Positions 8,008 through 16,776 of a stretch of 47,189 nucleotides of DNA are shown here, piece after piece (position 1 is the stretch's first letter; each line of letters starts with the position of its first letter). Location of the stretch: contig NZ_PVXP01000022.1 in NCBI RefSeq assembly GCF_002995845.1, positions 1-47,189 on the forward strand, in the 5' to 3' direction. Source of the DNA: Clostridium luticellarii (GTDB taxonomy: Bacteria; Bacillota; Clostridia; Clostridiales; Clostridiaceae). A model generated the notes under the pieces. It searched no databases. It saw only the letters and a program-made list of their open reading frames with translations, and was not told the origin of the DNA. A program made the translations under genes and the position numbers.

Positions 8008-9012
8008 ATGAGAAAAAATAAATTTGCATTGTTGATACTGGCTGTTTTTGTAAGCGTACTGACTATGTCAGGCTGTGGAACAAGTGATAAAAAAGATACA
8101 TCAAATTCCCTGGATAAAACCACTGTGATACTGGACTGGACTCCAAATACAAATCACACCGGACTGTATGTGGCTTTGAATAAGGGATATTATAAAGATG
8201 AAGGACTGGATGTGAAGGTAGTTCAGCCGTCAGAGGGAAGTGTTACAAATCTTATAGCTGCTGGGAAAGGTGATTTTGGAGTGAGCTATCAGGAAGATGT
8301 CACTTATGCCCTTACAAGTGACAATCCTCTTCCTGTGAAAGCCATTGCCACAATAATACAGCACAACACTTCAGGCTTTGCCGCACCTAAGAGCAAAAAT
8401 ATAAAAACCCCTAAGGATTTTGAGGGAAGGGTGTACGGCGGCTGGGGATCACCTTCAGAGGAAGCAGTGCTTAAAGCTGTTATGGAGAAGAGCGGCGGAG
8501 ATTTCAGCAAGGTTAAGATAGTGAATATCGGAAATGATGATTTCTTTGCAGCCACAAAGAAAAATGTGGACTTTGCATGGATATTTGAGGGCTGGACAGG
8601 AATACAGGCTAAGCTTAAAGGAGAGCAGCTTGATTACATACCTGTTAAAGATCTGGATCCGGCTCTGGACTATTATACACCTATTCTTATAAGCAGTAAC
8701 AAGCTTATAAGCAGGAATCCCGAAAAGGTAAAAAAATTCCTGGCAGCTACTGCCAAAGGCTACGAATATTCCATAAAGCATCCTGAAGAAAGTGCAGATA
8801 TACTTTTGAAATATGCACCTGAAATAGACAAGAATCTGGCTCTTCAAAGTCAGAAATATATGGCCGGTCAGTATGTGTCGGATGCACCGAGATGGGGAGT
8901 TATGAAATCACAGGTATGGCAGCGTTATGCCAAATTCCTGAAGGACAAGGGGCTTATAAAAAAGGAGTTAAATACAAGTGATGCATTCACAAATGAATTT
9001 CTGCCCAAATAG
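8008..9012 (+). CDS. thiY: THI5/NMT1-like substrate-binding lipoprotein, ThiY type
   Basis: This is the extracellular solute receptor of the thiamine-precursor ABC transporter. The N-terminus is a lipoprotein signal with lipobox TMSGC, so C23 should be lipidated. The THI5/NMT1 signature [15 protein letters not shown] (42-56) is clear; proteins with it bind formylaminopyrimidine-type precursors. The mature protein, about 310 aa, has the two-lobed binding-protein length. AGGAGGGG lies 7 nt before the ATG. The ATPase gene follows 13 nt after the stop, so receptor, permease and ATPase form one set under the TPP riboswitch. The actual ligand has not been shown. Confidence 0.9.
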   Translation: MRKNKFALLILAVFVSVLTMSGCGTSDKKDTSNSLDKTTVILDWTPNTNHTGLYVALNKGYYKDEGLDVKVVQPSEGSVTNLIAAGKGDFGVSYQEDVTYALTSDNPLPVKAIATIIQHNTSGFAAPKSKNIKTPKDFEGRVYGGWGSPSEEAVLKAVMEKSGGDFSKVKIVNIGNDDFFAATKKNVDFAWIFEGWTGIQAKLKGEQLDYIPVKDLDPALDYYTPILISSNKLISRNPEKVKKFLAATAKGYEYSIKHPEESADILLKYAPEIDKNLALQSQKYMAGQYVSDAPRWGVMKSQVWQRYAKFLKDKGLIKKELNTSDAFTNEFLPK

Positions 9013-9025
9013 CGGTGATGAAATA

Positions 9026-9730
9026 ATGGTTGAACTTGAAAATGTGTGCAAGAAGTTTGAGGACAGGACAGTACTCCAGGATATAACTCTGTATCTCAAA
9101 AGAGGAGAATTTGTCTCCATACTTGGGCCCAGCGGCTGCGGAAAGAGTACACTTTTCAATATAATAACAGGATTTGTCAAAGAGGACAGCGGCAGGCTTT
9201 TTGTGAGAGACGATATAGGATATATGCAGCAAAAGGATCTTCTTCTGCCCTGGAAGACTGTTCTTTCAAATGTAGTACTGCCTCTTGATATAAAGGGGAG
9301 GGATAAAAAGCAGTCGAGAAGAGATGCAAAAAAATACATTGACATGTTTGGACTGGACGGCTATGAAAATAAATATCCCTATGAACTTTCAGGCGGAATG
9401 AAGCAGAGGGCCAGCTTTTTAAGAACTTTTTTATGCTCAAAGGAGATAATGCTTTTGGACGAACCTTTTGGTGCACTTGATTCCATAACCCGTGGAAAAA
9501 TGCAGAATTGGATTTTAGACATGAAGGATAAGCTCCATCGGAGCATACTCTTTGTAACCCACGATATTGAAGAAGCAATTGTACTTTCCGACAGGATATA
9601 TGTACTCTCTTCAAAGCCCGGCAGAGTAAAAGAGGAGATAGCAGTGGATTTTAGCAGAGACAATAAGGGGAACAGGTTGTTTTCACAGGAGCTTTTAAAG
9701 ATGAAATCAGATATTTTGAAGCTGCTTTAG
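9026..9730 (+). CDS. thiZ: ABC transporter ATPase, ThiZ type
   Basis: This is the cytoplasmic ATP-hydrolysing subunit for the ThiX/ThiY transporter. Walker A is GPSGCGKS (34-41), the signature is LSGGMKQR, Walker B is MLLDEPFGALD, and the H-loop is VTHD. At 234 aa it is a standard stand-alone ATPase. I chose ATG 9026 because GGTGAT lies 6 nt before it and translation then begins with the usual domain start; the frame is open back to 8978 inside the binding-protein gene. Its stop codon (9728-9730) lies inside the first arm of a palindromic repeat, which serves as the operon end. Confidence 0.9.
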   Translation: MVELENVCKKFEDRTVLQDITLYLKRGEFVSILGPSGCGKSTLFNIITGFVKEDSGRLFVRDDIGYMQQKDLLLPWKTVLSNVVLPLDIKGRDKKQSRRDAKKYIDMFGLDGYENKYPYELSGGMKQRASFLRTFLCSKEIMLLDEPFGALDSITRGKMQNWILDMKDKLHRSILFVTHDIEEAIVLSDRIYVLSSKPGRVKEEIAVDFSRDNKGNRLFSQELLKMKSDILKLL

Positions 9731-9771
9731 GGTCAGACCCCCTGACAAAAAATGTCAGGGGGTCTGACCCT
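9729..9771. repeat. Palindromic repeat copy 1, between convergent genes
   Basis: This is a perfect 19-bp stem (9729-9747 with 9753-9771) with a 5-nt A loop. It runs exactly from the stop codon of the thiZ-like gene to the stop codon of the opposite beta-lactamase-family gene and should act as a terminator in both directions. The right part (TGACA, A-loop, TGTCA, GGGGTCTGACCCT) recurs almost identically at 36526 and in rearranged form at 45111. Confidence 0.85.
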
Positions 9772-11554
9772 ATTTCACTTTGTCTCCATGAAATTGCATT
9801 CCCAGCTGATACAATTCAAGTCCTGTGACTGTACCTTTACCGTCAATGTTAAATTTTATGCTGGCATCTGTTATTCTGAGGAAAAAGTCATCTTTGGACT
9901 GAGCATACAGTTGATATTTTTCACCGCTGTTGTTCTGCTCATAATAGAGAGCTTTTCCATCTGTGGTTATGGATATATTCCCCAGGTTATCCTGCAGCTT
10001 GTAATTACCAACATATCTGTCAAGGGTTTTGCCGTCCAGTGTAATTACACGCTTTGCTTTTGGAAGTGTATAATTTCCTCCCAGAGCTATATCCGCCAGG
10101 GTGTCATTTAGAGGATTTATATTGTAATAGCCAACATTGGTGAGAATGATTATGGTCAGGTCCTTGTCCGGGTATCTGGCTATATTGCTTGTAAATCCAA
10201 CTGTATTTCCACCATGGTATATTTCCCTGCCGTATTTTCCATTTGTCAGCATCCATCCATATCCGTAGTAAGGGCCGGAGGGTGTCATTTCCATATGATT
10301 TGAAAATATATTGTCCAGTGTGGACTTTTTCACCAGCTTTTCTGTATAAAGAGCCCTGTCCCATTTGTACAAATCTCCTGTACTGGAATACAGGCATCCT
10401 GCACCGTAAGCTCCGTTTAGTGTTGTCTCATCACTTACAGGGTAGACATCCAGATAACCACTGTAGCCTGTGGAGGAATACATTTTTTCAGTGCCCTTAT
10501 AGCCTAAACTCGTATTTTCCATATCCAGCGGCTGGAAGATGTTTTTTTGAAGGTAATCTTCATAGCTCATGCCGCTTACCTTTGTGACTATATACCCGAG
10601 CAGAATATATCCTGAATTGCTGTAGCTGAAACTGGTTCCCGGCTTGAATTCCAGAGGCTTGTTTTTAAATAGATTTATCACGTTGTTTATATCTTTTAAG
10701 GAGTCCTGGCTCATACTCCAGAATTCAGGAAGATTGGTACAGTTTACAATTCCAGAGCTGTGGGTGAGAAGATTTTCTATGGTTATTTCATTTCCATTTG
10801 GAAAATCAGGGATATACTTTGAAAGAGGATCATTCACGTCTATCAATCCCTTTTCAACCAGCTGCATTATGGCCATGGCAGTGAATTGCTTGGTCATGGA
10901 ACCTATGGGAAATGTGGTATCCTGTGTATTTTGGATATTTTGCTCAAAGTCCGATTTACCATAGCCTTTGTTCAAAATTATTTTTCCGTTCTGGGCCACA
11001 AGTACGCTTCCGTGAAAATTATCCGTACTTTGAAGTGTGCTCAAATAGTTGTCTAATTTCCGTGAAGTGTAGGAATTTTCCTGGTCAGGCTGTACTTTTT
11101 CAGGAGTGGATATTTTAACTGTCCTGGTGCTGCTGTCCCAGTTTACAGTTTTGTTCAATATTTCACTGAAAAATTCTAGAGGTACAAAAACAAAATTGGT
11201 TCTGATGATCGGTGTTGTTGACAAAGTGACATTTTTACTGTTTACGGATACATTTTTATTGTTGTTCTCAAGCTTTATGGCATAATCCGGAGTGGTGAAC
11301 TCGGCACTGTCGCCTTTTATCTTCAAGCTTCCGCTTAATCTTTCACAAAATACATTGAGGGAAACCATAACCACTGAGTTGGAATCCTGATAAGGTTGTA
11401 CGTATTTTGACGGAATCCTTTTTCCATCAATGCTCACTGTGAACTGGTTCCCGCCAGGTGCCGGCGCAGTTTCTGCCTTTACATTTACTGCAGCTCCACC
11501 TGAGAAAACCAGAAAAATTGATATAAGTATGGAGGAAAACACTTTCTTGAACAT
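9770..11554 (-). CDS. Secreted serine beta-lactamase-family protein with N-terminal copper-amine-oxidase-like domain
   Basis: The 594-aa protein begins with a signal peptide (about 1-27). A copper amine oxidase N-domain-like region (about 36-150) follows, often a cell-wall-associated module in clostridia. Then comes a class C beta-lactamase/DD-peptidase domain with S219-x-x-K222 (SMTK), Y311-S-N and the H447-G-G triad. The C-terminal about 100 residues resemble the lipocalin-like tail (DUF3471) seen in many such proteins. Likely activities are hydrolysis of peptidoglycan peptides or esters; antibiotic resistance is not implied. AAGGGAGATG precedes the ATG. The stop codon lies in the palindromic repeat shared with the convergent thiZ-like gene. 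Confidence 0.85.
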   Translation of the reverse strand: MFKKVFSSILISIFLVFSGGAAVNVKAETAPAPGGNQFTVSIDGKRIPSKYVQPYQDSNSVVMVSLNVFCERLSGSLKIKGDSAEFTTPDYAIKLENNNKNVSVNSKNVTLSTTPIIRTNFVFVPLEFFSEILNKTVNWDSSTRTVKISTPEKVQPDQENSYTSRKLDNYLSTLQSTDNFHGSVLVAQNGKIILNKGYGKSDFEQNIQNTQDTTFPIGSMTKQFTAMAIMQLVEKGLIDVNDPLSKYIPDFPNGNEITIENLLTHSSGIVNCTNLPEFWSMSQDSLKDINNVINLFKNKPLEFKPGTSFSYSNSGYILLGYIVTKVSGMSYEDYLQKNIFQPLDMENTSLGYKGTEKMYSSTGYSGYLDVYPVSDETTLNGAYGAGCLYSSTGDLYKWDRALYTEKLVKKSTLDNIFSNHMEMTPSGPYYGYGWMLTNGKYGREIYHGGNTVGFTSNIARYPDKDLTIIILTNVGYYNINPLNDTLADIALGGNYTLPKAKRVITLDGKTLDRYVGNYKLQDNLGNISITTDGKALYYEQNNSGEKYQLYAQSKDDFFLRITDASIKFNIDGKGTVTGLELYQLGMQFHGDKVK

Positions 11555-11581
11555 TTACATCATCTCCCTTTATAATAAGAT

Positions 11582-11609
11582 ACTATAATCATATCATAAA
11601 AAAATGCAA
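11582..11609 (-). promoter_or_regulatory. Probable promoter of the beta-lactamase-family gene
   Basis: On the minus strand TTGCAT (11609-11604) and TATAGT (11587-11582) are 16 nt apart, about 28 nt upstream of the start codon. Confidence 0.5.
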
Positions 11610-11655
11610 CACTGCTAAATTCAGGTGAATTTTTAGGATAAATCATTGGTGTACC

Positions 11656-13440
11656 GTGTATTTAAACAGCAAAGTCTATAGTGCAGATGTAACAAGTTTC
11701 AAAGATTTTACGGGGGTAAGCACCATAATAGGAAGCAATCTCAGCGGAAATTATACCCTGAACGGGCTGGTTAAACAATTCACCTATTCACCATCTTCAA
11801 TCTTGAGCGGAGATTCCATACTGAAGATGTATCACAGGAACAAAGTGAAGTATGAATATGATACAAGGCTTGGAAGAGTGAACAAGAGGATAGTGTATGA
11901 TACCTATTACGGTTATGTTTCTGGAAACAAGCCGAATTCGACTACGGGTAGACTGTCCTCAATACAAAACCAGGATGAACCAATGAGCTATGAATATGAT
12001 GCAAAGGGCAATATAACTAAAATAACCCAAAAAGGTACGGATATAGTATATTCCTACAACGAATTGAACGAGCTCATAGAGGAAGACAATCAGGTGCTTG
12101 ATAAAACTGTGGTGTACAGCTATGATGAGGGCGGAAATATAACGCAGAAAAGGGAAACACGGCATGATACCGGTGCGCAGACAGTGTTTGCCTACAGCTA
12201 TGACAATACCTGGAAGGACAAATTGGTGAATTATAATGGAAAGCAGATAACCTATGATGGAATTGGAAATCCTCTCACCTATGACGGTTACACCTATACC
12301 TGGGAAGAAGGAAGACAGCTGAAGTCCATAACCGGAAACAGCAAAAGTATAAGCTTCAAATACAATGATGCAGGAATCAGGACGGAAAAGGCTGCAGACG
12401 GAGTTGTTACAAAATATTACATTACTGGCAGAAAAATAAACTTTGAAGACAACGGCACTGATAGTATATACTATACTTATGATGATCAGGGTGATTTGAT
12501 AAGCATGAACCTGAAAGGAGAGGAATATTACTATATAAGAAACGGGCAGAAGGATATAATCGGCCTCTTTGACAGCAATGCAGTGCAGGTTGTAAGCTAC
12601 CTGTACGATTCCTGGGGCAGGCTTGTGAGCATCAAAGATCAGGATGGAACTGACGTAACTGGCAATGCGGACCATGTAGGTTACAAAAACCCCTACAGGT
12701 ACAGAGGATACAGGTATGATTCCGAGACAGGGCTGTATTATCTGAATTCAAGATATTACAATCCGGAGTGGGGCAGGTATCTGAATACGGATGCAGCGGC
12801 AGGAAAAACAGGGGTGCTTTTATCCCACAACCTGTTTGCCTATTCGATGAACAATCCTGTAAACATGAAGGATGTGAATGGATACTGGCCGGGCTGGCTC
12901 CGCAGGGCTGCAGCTGCAGTAAAAAGGGTATTCAACCGTATTGTAAGAGCCGTTGCAAGAGTCGTGGCCGCAGTGAAAAAAGCAGTGTCAAATGTAGCCA
13001 GTAGAGCTGCTAAAGTGTATTATAGTATACGACCCAGCAATAAACAAGTAAAAAGCGTTGTGGGAAGTACAGCTGTTGCAGGAATTGAAGAAGGAATCAG
13101 TTCCTCATTAGAAAAAGTTCCAGAGCATATATCACTGCAGACAAATAGAGCTATGAGACGTGCAGGTGAGCAATTGATAATACCGGCAAGGGCAGCAGGA
13201 ATAGCAAGAGGAATCAGCAGTGTAGAGAAAATTGGTGCAGCTGGTCTTGCATCCACTGGAATTTCCGTGTGGGATAATTTTCACAGTGGATACAGCAGCA
13301 GTGAAGCATGGAGAAGAACTGAAATAGATGTTGGAGCTGCCGCAATTGGGATTGGAGTTGGTTTATCTACTATATCTTTTGGATGGGCAATTGGAATTAC
13401 ATTTTTATTGAGAACAGCTTCAGAAATTATGAAAAATTAA
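11656..13440 (+). CDS. 5'-truncated RHS/YD-repeat protein with hydrophobic C-terminal domain
   Basis: The 594-aa frame opens on a GTG with no ribosome binding site and no signal peptide. In frame it is open only back to a stop at 11626, so this looks like the 3' part of a larger RHS gene. About residues 55-390 contain many YD-type repeats (YEYDAKGNI, YSYDEGGNI, YTYDDQGDL). The RHS core end is clear: YRYDSETGLYYLNSRYYNP, then GRYLNTD and NPVNMKDVNGYW. After it comes a variable tail of about 185 aa: an Arg/Ala/Val-rich helix (about 415-455) and a Gly/Ala/Ile-rich hydrophobic end (about 555-585). Such tails are usually toxins, and this one would suit a membrane-active toxin (inference). A small membrane protein follows after 18 nt. 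Confidence 0.75.
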   Translation: MYLNSKVYSADVTSFKDFTGVSTIIGSNLSGNYTLNGLVKQFTYSPSSILSGDSILKMYHRNKVKYEYDTRLGRVNKRIVYDTYYGYVSGNKPNSTTGRLSSIQNQDEPMSYEYDAKGNITKITQKGTDIVYSYNELNELIEEDNQVLDKTVVYSYDEGGNITQKRETRHDTGAQTVFAYSYDNTWKDKLVNYNGKQITYDGIGNPLTYDGYTYTWEEGRQLKSITGNSKSISFKYNDAGIRTEKAADGVVTKYYITGRKINFEDNGTDSIYYTYDDQGDLISMNLKGEEYYYIRNGQKDIIGLFDSNAVQVVSYLYDSWGRLVSIKDQDGTDVTGNADHVGYKNPYRYRGYRYDSETGLYYLNSRYYNPEWGRYLNTDAAAGKTGVLLSHNLFAYSMNNPVNMKDVNGYWPGWLRRAAAAVKRVFNRIVRAVARVVAAVKKAVSNVASRAAKVYYSIRPSNKQVKSVVGSTAVAGIEEGISSSLEKVPEHISLQTNRAMRRAGEQLIIPARAAGIARGISSVEKIGAAGLASTGISVWDNFHSGYSSSEAWRRTEIDVGAAAIGIGVGLSTISFGWAIGITFLLRTASEIMKN

Positions 13441-13458
13441 AAGCGGGGATACAAGAAT

Positions 13459-13842
13459 ATGCAGAAGAAGAAAGCAGTATCAATAGTATTAATATTGCTG
13501 ATACTGAATATAACCAGAAGTATGGGTATAAAAAATATACCAGTTTGGGCCATAATACTTGCATTAATACTATGTATAAGAGAAGCGGTTTTAAGTATTT
13601 TAAAGCATAAAGGTAGCAAAAAAGAACTGGTTTATACTATGGCTATATTTTTGATATTAATTACGATGGGGATCATATCAATTATATCAGTTGTTATACA
13701 AAATAGTTACCCACAGATTTCACAAATATATAAACCAATAATTAAGACCTTGGTGACAATTTTATTTATAGCTTTGTTTATAGTTACATTTGCTGCTGTG
13801 ATCTATAAGTATAAAAAGAAGAATAAATTTAAGGATAGATAA
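13459..13842 (+). CDS. Small membrane protein, candidate immunity protein
   Basis: This protein of 127 aa has three to four hydrophobic segments (about 6-22, 27-45, 56-80 and 93-118) and a very basic C-terminus (KYKKKNKFKDR). GGGGA lies about 10 nt before the ATG, and the gene starts 18 nt after the RHS stop. Being immediately downstream of a variable RHS tail is the usual place of an immunity gene, and a membrane protein would fit protection against a membrane-active toxin. I do not recognise the family, so the role is inferred from position only. Confidence 0.6.
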   Translation: MQKKKAVSIVLILLILNITRSMGIKNIPVWAIILALILCIREAVLSILKHKGSKKELVYTMAIFLILITMGIISIISVVIQNSYPQISQIYKPIIKTLVTILFIALFIVTFAAVIYKYKKKNKFKDR

Positions 13843-13882
13843 AATTTTGATGCTTCACTTTTAAATGGGTCCCCATTTTTGC

Positions 13883-13916
13883 AGCCAACAGGAAAACAAG
13901 CCTGCTGGCTGTTTTT
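13883..13916 (+). terminator. Terminator after the RHS/membrane-protein pair
   Basis: A 10-bp stem with one mismatch (13883-13892 with 13901-13910) is followed by GTTTTTC. It lies 40 nt after the stop of the small membrane protein. Confidence 0.75.
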
Positions 13917-14000
13917 CTGCAATTAATGATGTGAGGAAGAAAGTTAAGAGTAAAGAGTAAAAAGTTTAAAGTAAATGAAGATTTTCAACTTTCAACTCTA

Positions 14001-14093
14001 CTTGATTGGGATAAATTAGTATTTGAAAACAGGGGCGTTGGCAGGATATACTATAATTATAATGAAATAGGACATACAGTAATCAAATTCTGA
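14001..14093 (+). pseudogene. Possible C-terminal remnant of a lost gene
   Basis: The 364 bp between 13843 and 14206 has a terminator and then little else. One frame ending at TGA 14091-14093 encodes a protein-like tail (LDWDKLVFENRG, then GRIYYNYNEIGHTVIKF) with no start codon or ribosome binding site of its own. Such tails resemble small immunity-type proteins of RHS loci, but I cannot name the family. The preceding 13935-13998 is a low-complexity stretch built on AAAGTTAAGAG / TTTCAACTTTCAACTC words. It is probably a relic of an older toxin-immunity module. Confidence 0.3.
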
Positions 14094-14206
14094 TAAAAAA
14101 ATTTTCAATTTTAATTTATATTAAAGCTTCGCTAAAGGTTTTCCGGTTATGATAATAAATGTAAAGCAGCTGCTTGAAAAACAAAATTCAAATGGAGGTA
14201 ATCATA

Positions 14207-14635
14207 ATGAGAGTAAAACTTGAAAATATTTTAGGTGCATGCAGAAAGAAAGCTGCCCTTGTTGTCACTTGCTCGGCTCTGGTGTTATCAATCGGCACAG
14301 TTACGGCGTTTGCGGCCAACACCGCCTATGAAAAGGGAAAGATGCTGATTAAAAATCAAAATGGAAAAACAAGCTATTCTACCGACAACGGTCAAAGCTG
14401 GGTAAATGGCATTCCAAAAGGTGCTAAAATCACAGTTGGTGAAAACGGAAAATCTGTTTTTACGGCAGGTACACCTTCCAAATCTGGTGAATACAAAAGC
14501 CTATTGGTGAAAAATGTAAATGGCAAAAAAAGTTATTCCATAGACGGCGGCAAGACCTGGAGTCAGAATGCACCTGATGGATACAAAGTGACAGCAAATG
14601 CAGACGGCAGTGTTAGTGTTGGCAAAGCTAAATAG
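14207..14635 (+). CDS. Secreted protein with two BNR-like repeats
   Basis: The 142-aa protein has an N-terminal membrane or signal segment (about 15-36, ending AFA-A) and two tandem repeats (about 45-79 and 102-136) built on NGKTSYSTDNGQSW and NGKKSYSIDGGKTW. The sDxGxxW pattern is that of BNR/Asp-box repeats. Two repeats are too few for a full beta-propeller, so it may be a small surface binding module. I chose ATG 14207 because GGAGG (14194-14198) lies 8 nt before it. A response regulator gene starts 75 nt downstream, which suggests a sensed envelope condition or an accessory protein of that two-component system. Function is unknown. Confidence 0.7.
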   Translation: MRVKLENILGACRKKAALVVTCSALVLSIGTVTAFAANTAYEKGKMLIKNQNGKTSYSTDNGQSWVNGIPKGAKITVGENGKSVFTAGTPSKSGEYKSLLVKNVNGKKSYSIDGGKTWSQNAPDGYKVTANADGSVSVGKAK

Positions 14636-14709
14636 TATGATATATCCCAGGCAAAGTATAGGCTGTTTATCAGCTTGCTTTGCCTATAAGAATTGATTGG
14701 AGGATGCTG

Positions 14710-15390
14710 ATGAGAATTTTAATGGTGGAGGATGAAAAATATATTGCAGAAGCAGTTGCACAGGTGCTTAAACGGAATAATTACAGTGTGGATCTGGCAT
14801 ATGACGGAGAATATGGAATGGATTGCGCAGTTTCCAATATCTATGATATTATCATTCTTGACATTATGCTTCCTAAAAAGGACGGATTGAGTGTTCTGAA
14901 AGAAGTCCGGAAGAGTGGCATTGAAACGCCGGTAATTTTATTGACAGCCAGAGGTGAAACGGAGGATAAGGTACGTGGCCTTGATACTGGTGCTGATGAT
15001 TACCTGGCAAAACCATTCCATACTAATGAGCTGCTGGCCCGTTTGCGTGCATTGGGGCGTAGAAAAACAGAACTTGTAAATAACGGCATACTTAAGTATG
15101 GAGATATTGAGCTGAATCCGCTCTCACTTCTTCTTAAACGGGGGAACAGTGAGATAATGCTGACCTTAAAAGAATCTCAGCTGTTGGAATTGCTCATAAA
15201 AAGAAATGGCATGATTGTTTCAAAAGAAATTATTATTGAAAAACTATGGGGTTATGATACCGATGCAGAAGACAGTCGTGTAGAAATACATGTATCTCTC
15301 CTGCGAAAAAAGCTGACACGGATAAGATCCGGCATTTCCATCCGGGCCGTACGGAATGTGGGATATATTTTAAAAAACAGTAAAGGATAG
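14710..15390 (+). CDS. OmpR/PhoB-family response regulator
   Basis: This is a DNA-binding transcription factor controlled by phosphorylation. The receiver domain (1-115) has the acidic pair E7/D8, phospho-acceptor D51 in LDIMLP and K101 in LAKPF. A winged-helix C-terminal domain (about 125-224) ends in the usual VRNVGYIL. ATG 14710 is preferred because TTGGAGG (14697-14703) lies 6 nt before it; other ATG/TTG codons upstream overlap that site. The histidine kinase gene follows 8 nt after the stop, and a secreted BNR-repeat protein precedes it. The targets and signal are unknown. Confidence 0.9.
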   Translation: MRILMVEDEKYIAEAVAQVLKRNNYSVDLAYDGEYGMDCAVSNIYDIIILDIMLPKKDGLSVLKEVRKSGIETPVILLTARGETEDKVRGLDTGADDYLAKPFHTNELLARLRALGRRKTELVNNGILKYGDIELNPLSLLLKRGNSEIMLTLKESQLLELLIKRNGMIVSKEIIIEKLWGYDTDAEDSRVEIHVSLLRKKLTRIRSGISIRAVRNVGYILKNSKG

Positions 15391-15398
15391 GTAATAAA

Positions 15399-16697
15399 AT
15401 GTTCACGAAACTGCGCAACAGATTTCTTATTTTCAATATGCTTATTACTTCAATAATTATGATTGCTGCATTTGCTGCCATTTATATCATTACCTACAGC
15501 AGCATACATTCAGAGATTCAAAAAAAATTAGATCAGCAGTCTCAAATGCAAATTATAACTAAAGAGGAAGATCTGCCTGATAATACCGGAAAAGGAACCA
15601 GGTCTACCATCCAAAAATTTTCATTGAATGATAATCTTTCATTTGATATCGAAGTAGATAAAAATGGAAAGATTTTAAATATAGACTCTTTTGTCGATAT
15701 GCCTGATAAAGCATATCATAAAGCTGCGGAGACTGTCTGGAACAATAAAAAAGACAATTCCACCATAACTTTAGAAGGAAAAGAGTGGAGATATTCCATA
15801 GCTAAAATAAAAAAGGAAGTTATTAGAAACGAAGAAAAAAGCATTGTTGTAGAAAATAATTACCGGATAATGTTTTTAGATGTAACGGCGTACAATAAAA
15901 CACTGTTTCAACTGCTTACTACACTGCTTTCTGTAGCATTAATAATGCTTTTTGTTATTTTTATCATAAGTTTCTATTTTGCCAACCGGGCAATTAAACC
16001 AATAGCCGAAGCTTGGGAAAAGCAGAAACAGTTTGTTGCTGATGCTTCTCATGAATTGAAAACGCCGCTTTCAATTATAAATGCCAATTATGATGCACTT
16101 TTGGCAAATCAGGAAGAGACGATTAAAAACCAGTTAAAGTGGTTTGACTATATAAAAATCGGCACTGATAGAATGACAAAACTTATAAATGACCTTCTGG
16201 CATTTGCAAAGATGGAAAGCATAAATTTAGAAATACGAAAAACACCATTTAATATTGGGAATACCATTGATGAAGTCATATTATCCATGGAAGCCGCAGT
16301 GATTGAAAGAGGTATCAGAATAATCAGTTCTATAGAACCTGATGTAATTATTAAAAGCGATCCTGAAAAAGTAAGCCAGCTTGTCACAATTTTACTGGAT
16401 AATGCTGTAAAGTATTCAAATAGAAATGGGCATATCTACATATCGCTGATAAAGTCAAAACGACGAGTTGTATTTTCCATAAAAAACAGTGGAAAGGGAA
16501 TAGCAAAACAGGATCTGCCGAAAGTTTTTGACAGATTTTACAGATCAGATCTTTCCAGAACATATGAAAATGGCAGTTATGGTTTGGGATTGTCAATTGC
16601 AAAAACAATCATAGACAGGCTGGGCGGCCATATACATGTCACAAGTGAGGAAAATGGATTTACAACATTTACTTTTACACTTAAACTCCATTCATAA
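15399..16697 (+). CDS. Membrane sensor histidine kinase
   Basis: This is the partner of the upstream response regulator. Of 432 aa, residues about 12-33 and 171-195 are membrane segments enclosing an extracellular sensor domain of about 135 residues. Then comes a short linker and a HisKA domain with H218 in DASHELKTPL. The HATPase domain carries the N-box LLDNAVKYS and the glycine boxes GKGI and GLGLS. It is a normal EnvZ/PhoR-type kinase, and the sensed signal cannot be read from sequence. Ribosome binding site AGGTAA lies before the ATG. The convergent bioB ends 80 bp away, and an imperfect hairpin (16713-16719 with 16748-16754) lies between them. Confidence 0.9.
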   Translation: MFTKLRNRFLIFNMLITSIIMIAAFAAIYIITYSSIHSEIQKKLDQQSQMQIITKEEDLPDNTGKGTRSTIQKFSLNDNLSFDIEVDKNGKILNIDSFVDMPDKAYHKAAETVWNNKKDNSTITLEGKEWRYSIAKIKKEVIRNEEKSIVVENNYRIMFLDVTAYNKTLFQLLTTLLSVALIMLFVIFIISFYFANRAIKPIAEAWEKQKQFVADASHELKTPLSIINANYDALLANQEETIKNQLKWFDYIKIGTDRMTKLINDLLAFAKMESINLEIRKTPFNIGNTIDEVILSMEAAVIERGIRIISSIEPDVIIKSDPEKVSQLVTILLDNAVKYSNRNGHIYISLIKSKRRVVFSIKNSGKGIAKQDLPKVFDRFYRSDLSRTYENGSYGLGLSIAKTIIDRLGGHIHVTSEENGFTTFTFTLKLHS

Positions 16698-16776
16698 TTT
16701 GCAAACAGCAGTGCTGGCGGATACACCTCAATTGAAAGCAATACCTGCCAGCATATTATAGGAATTAGTGTGATTG

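Noticed and set aside
9177-9614. Long open frame opposite the thiZ-like ATPase gene
   Set aside because: It is the antisense shadow of a clear ABC ATPase, without a ribosome binding site or protein motifs.
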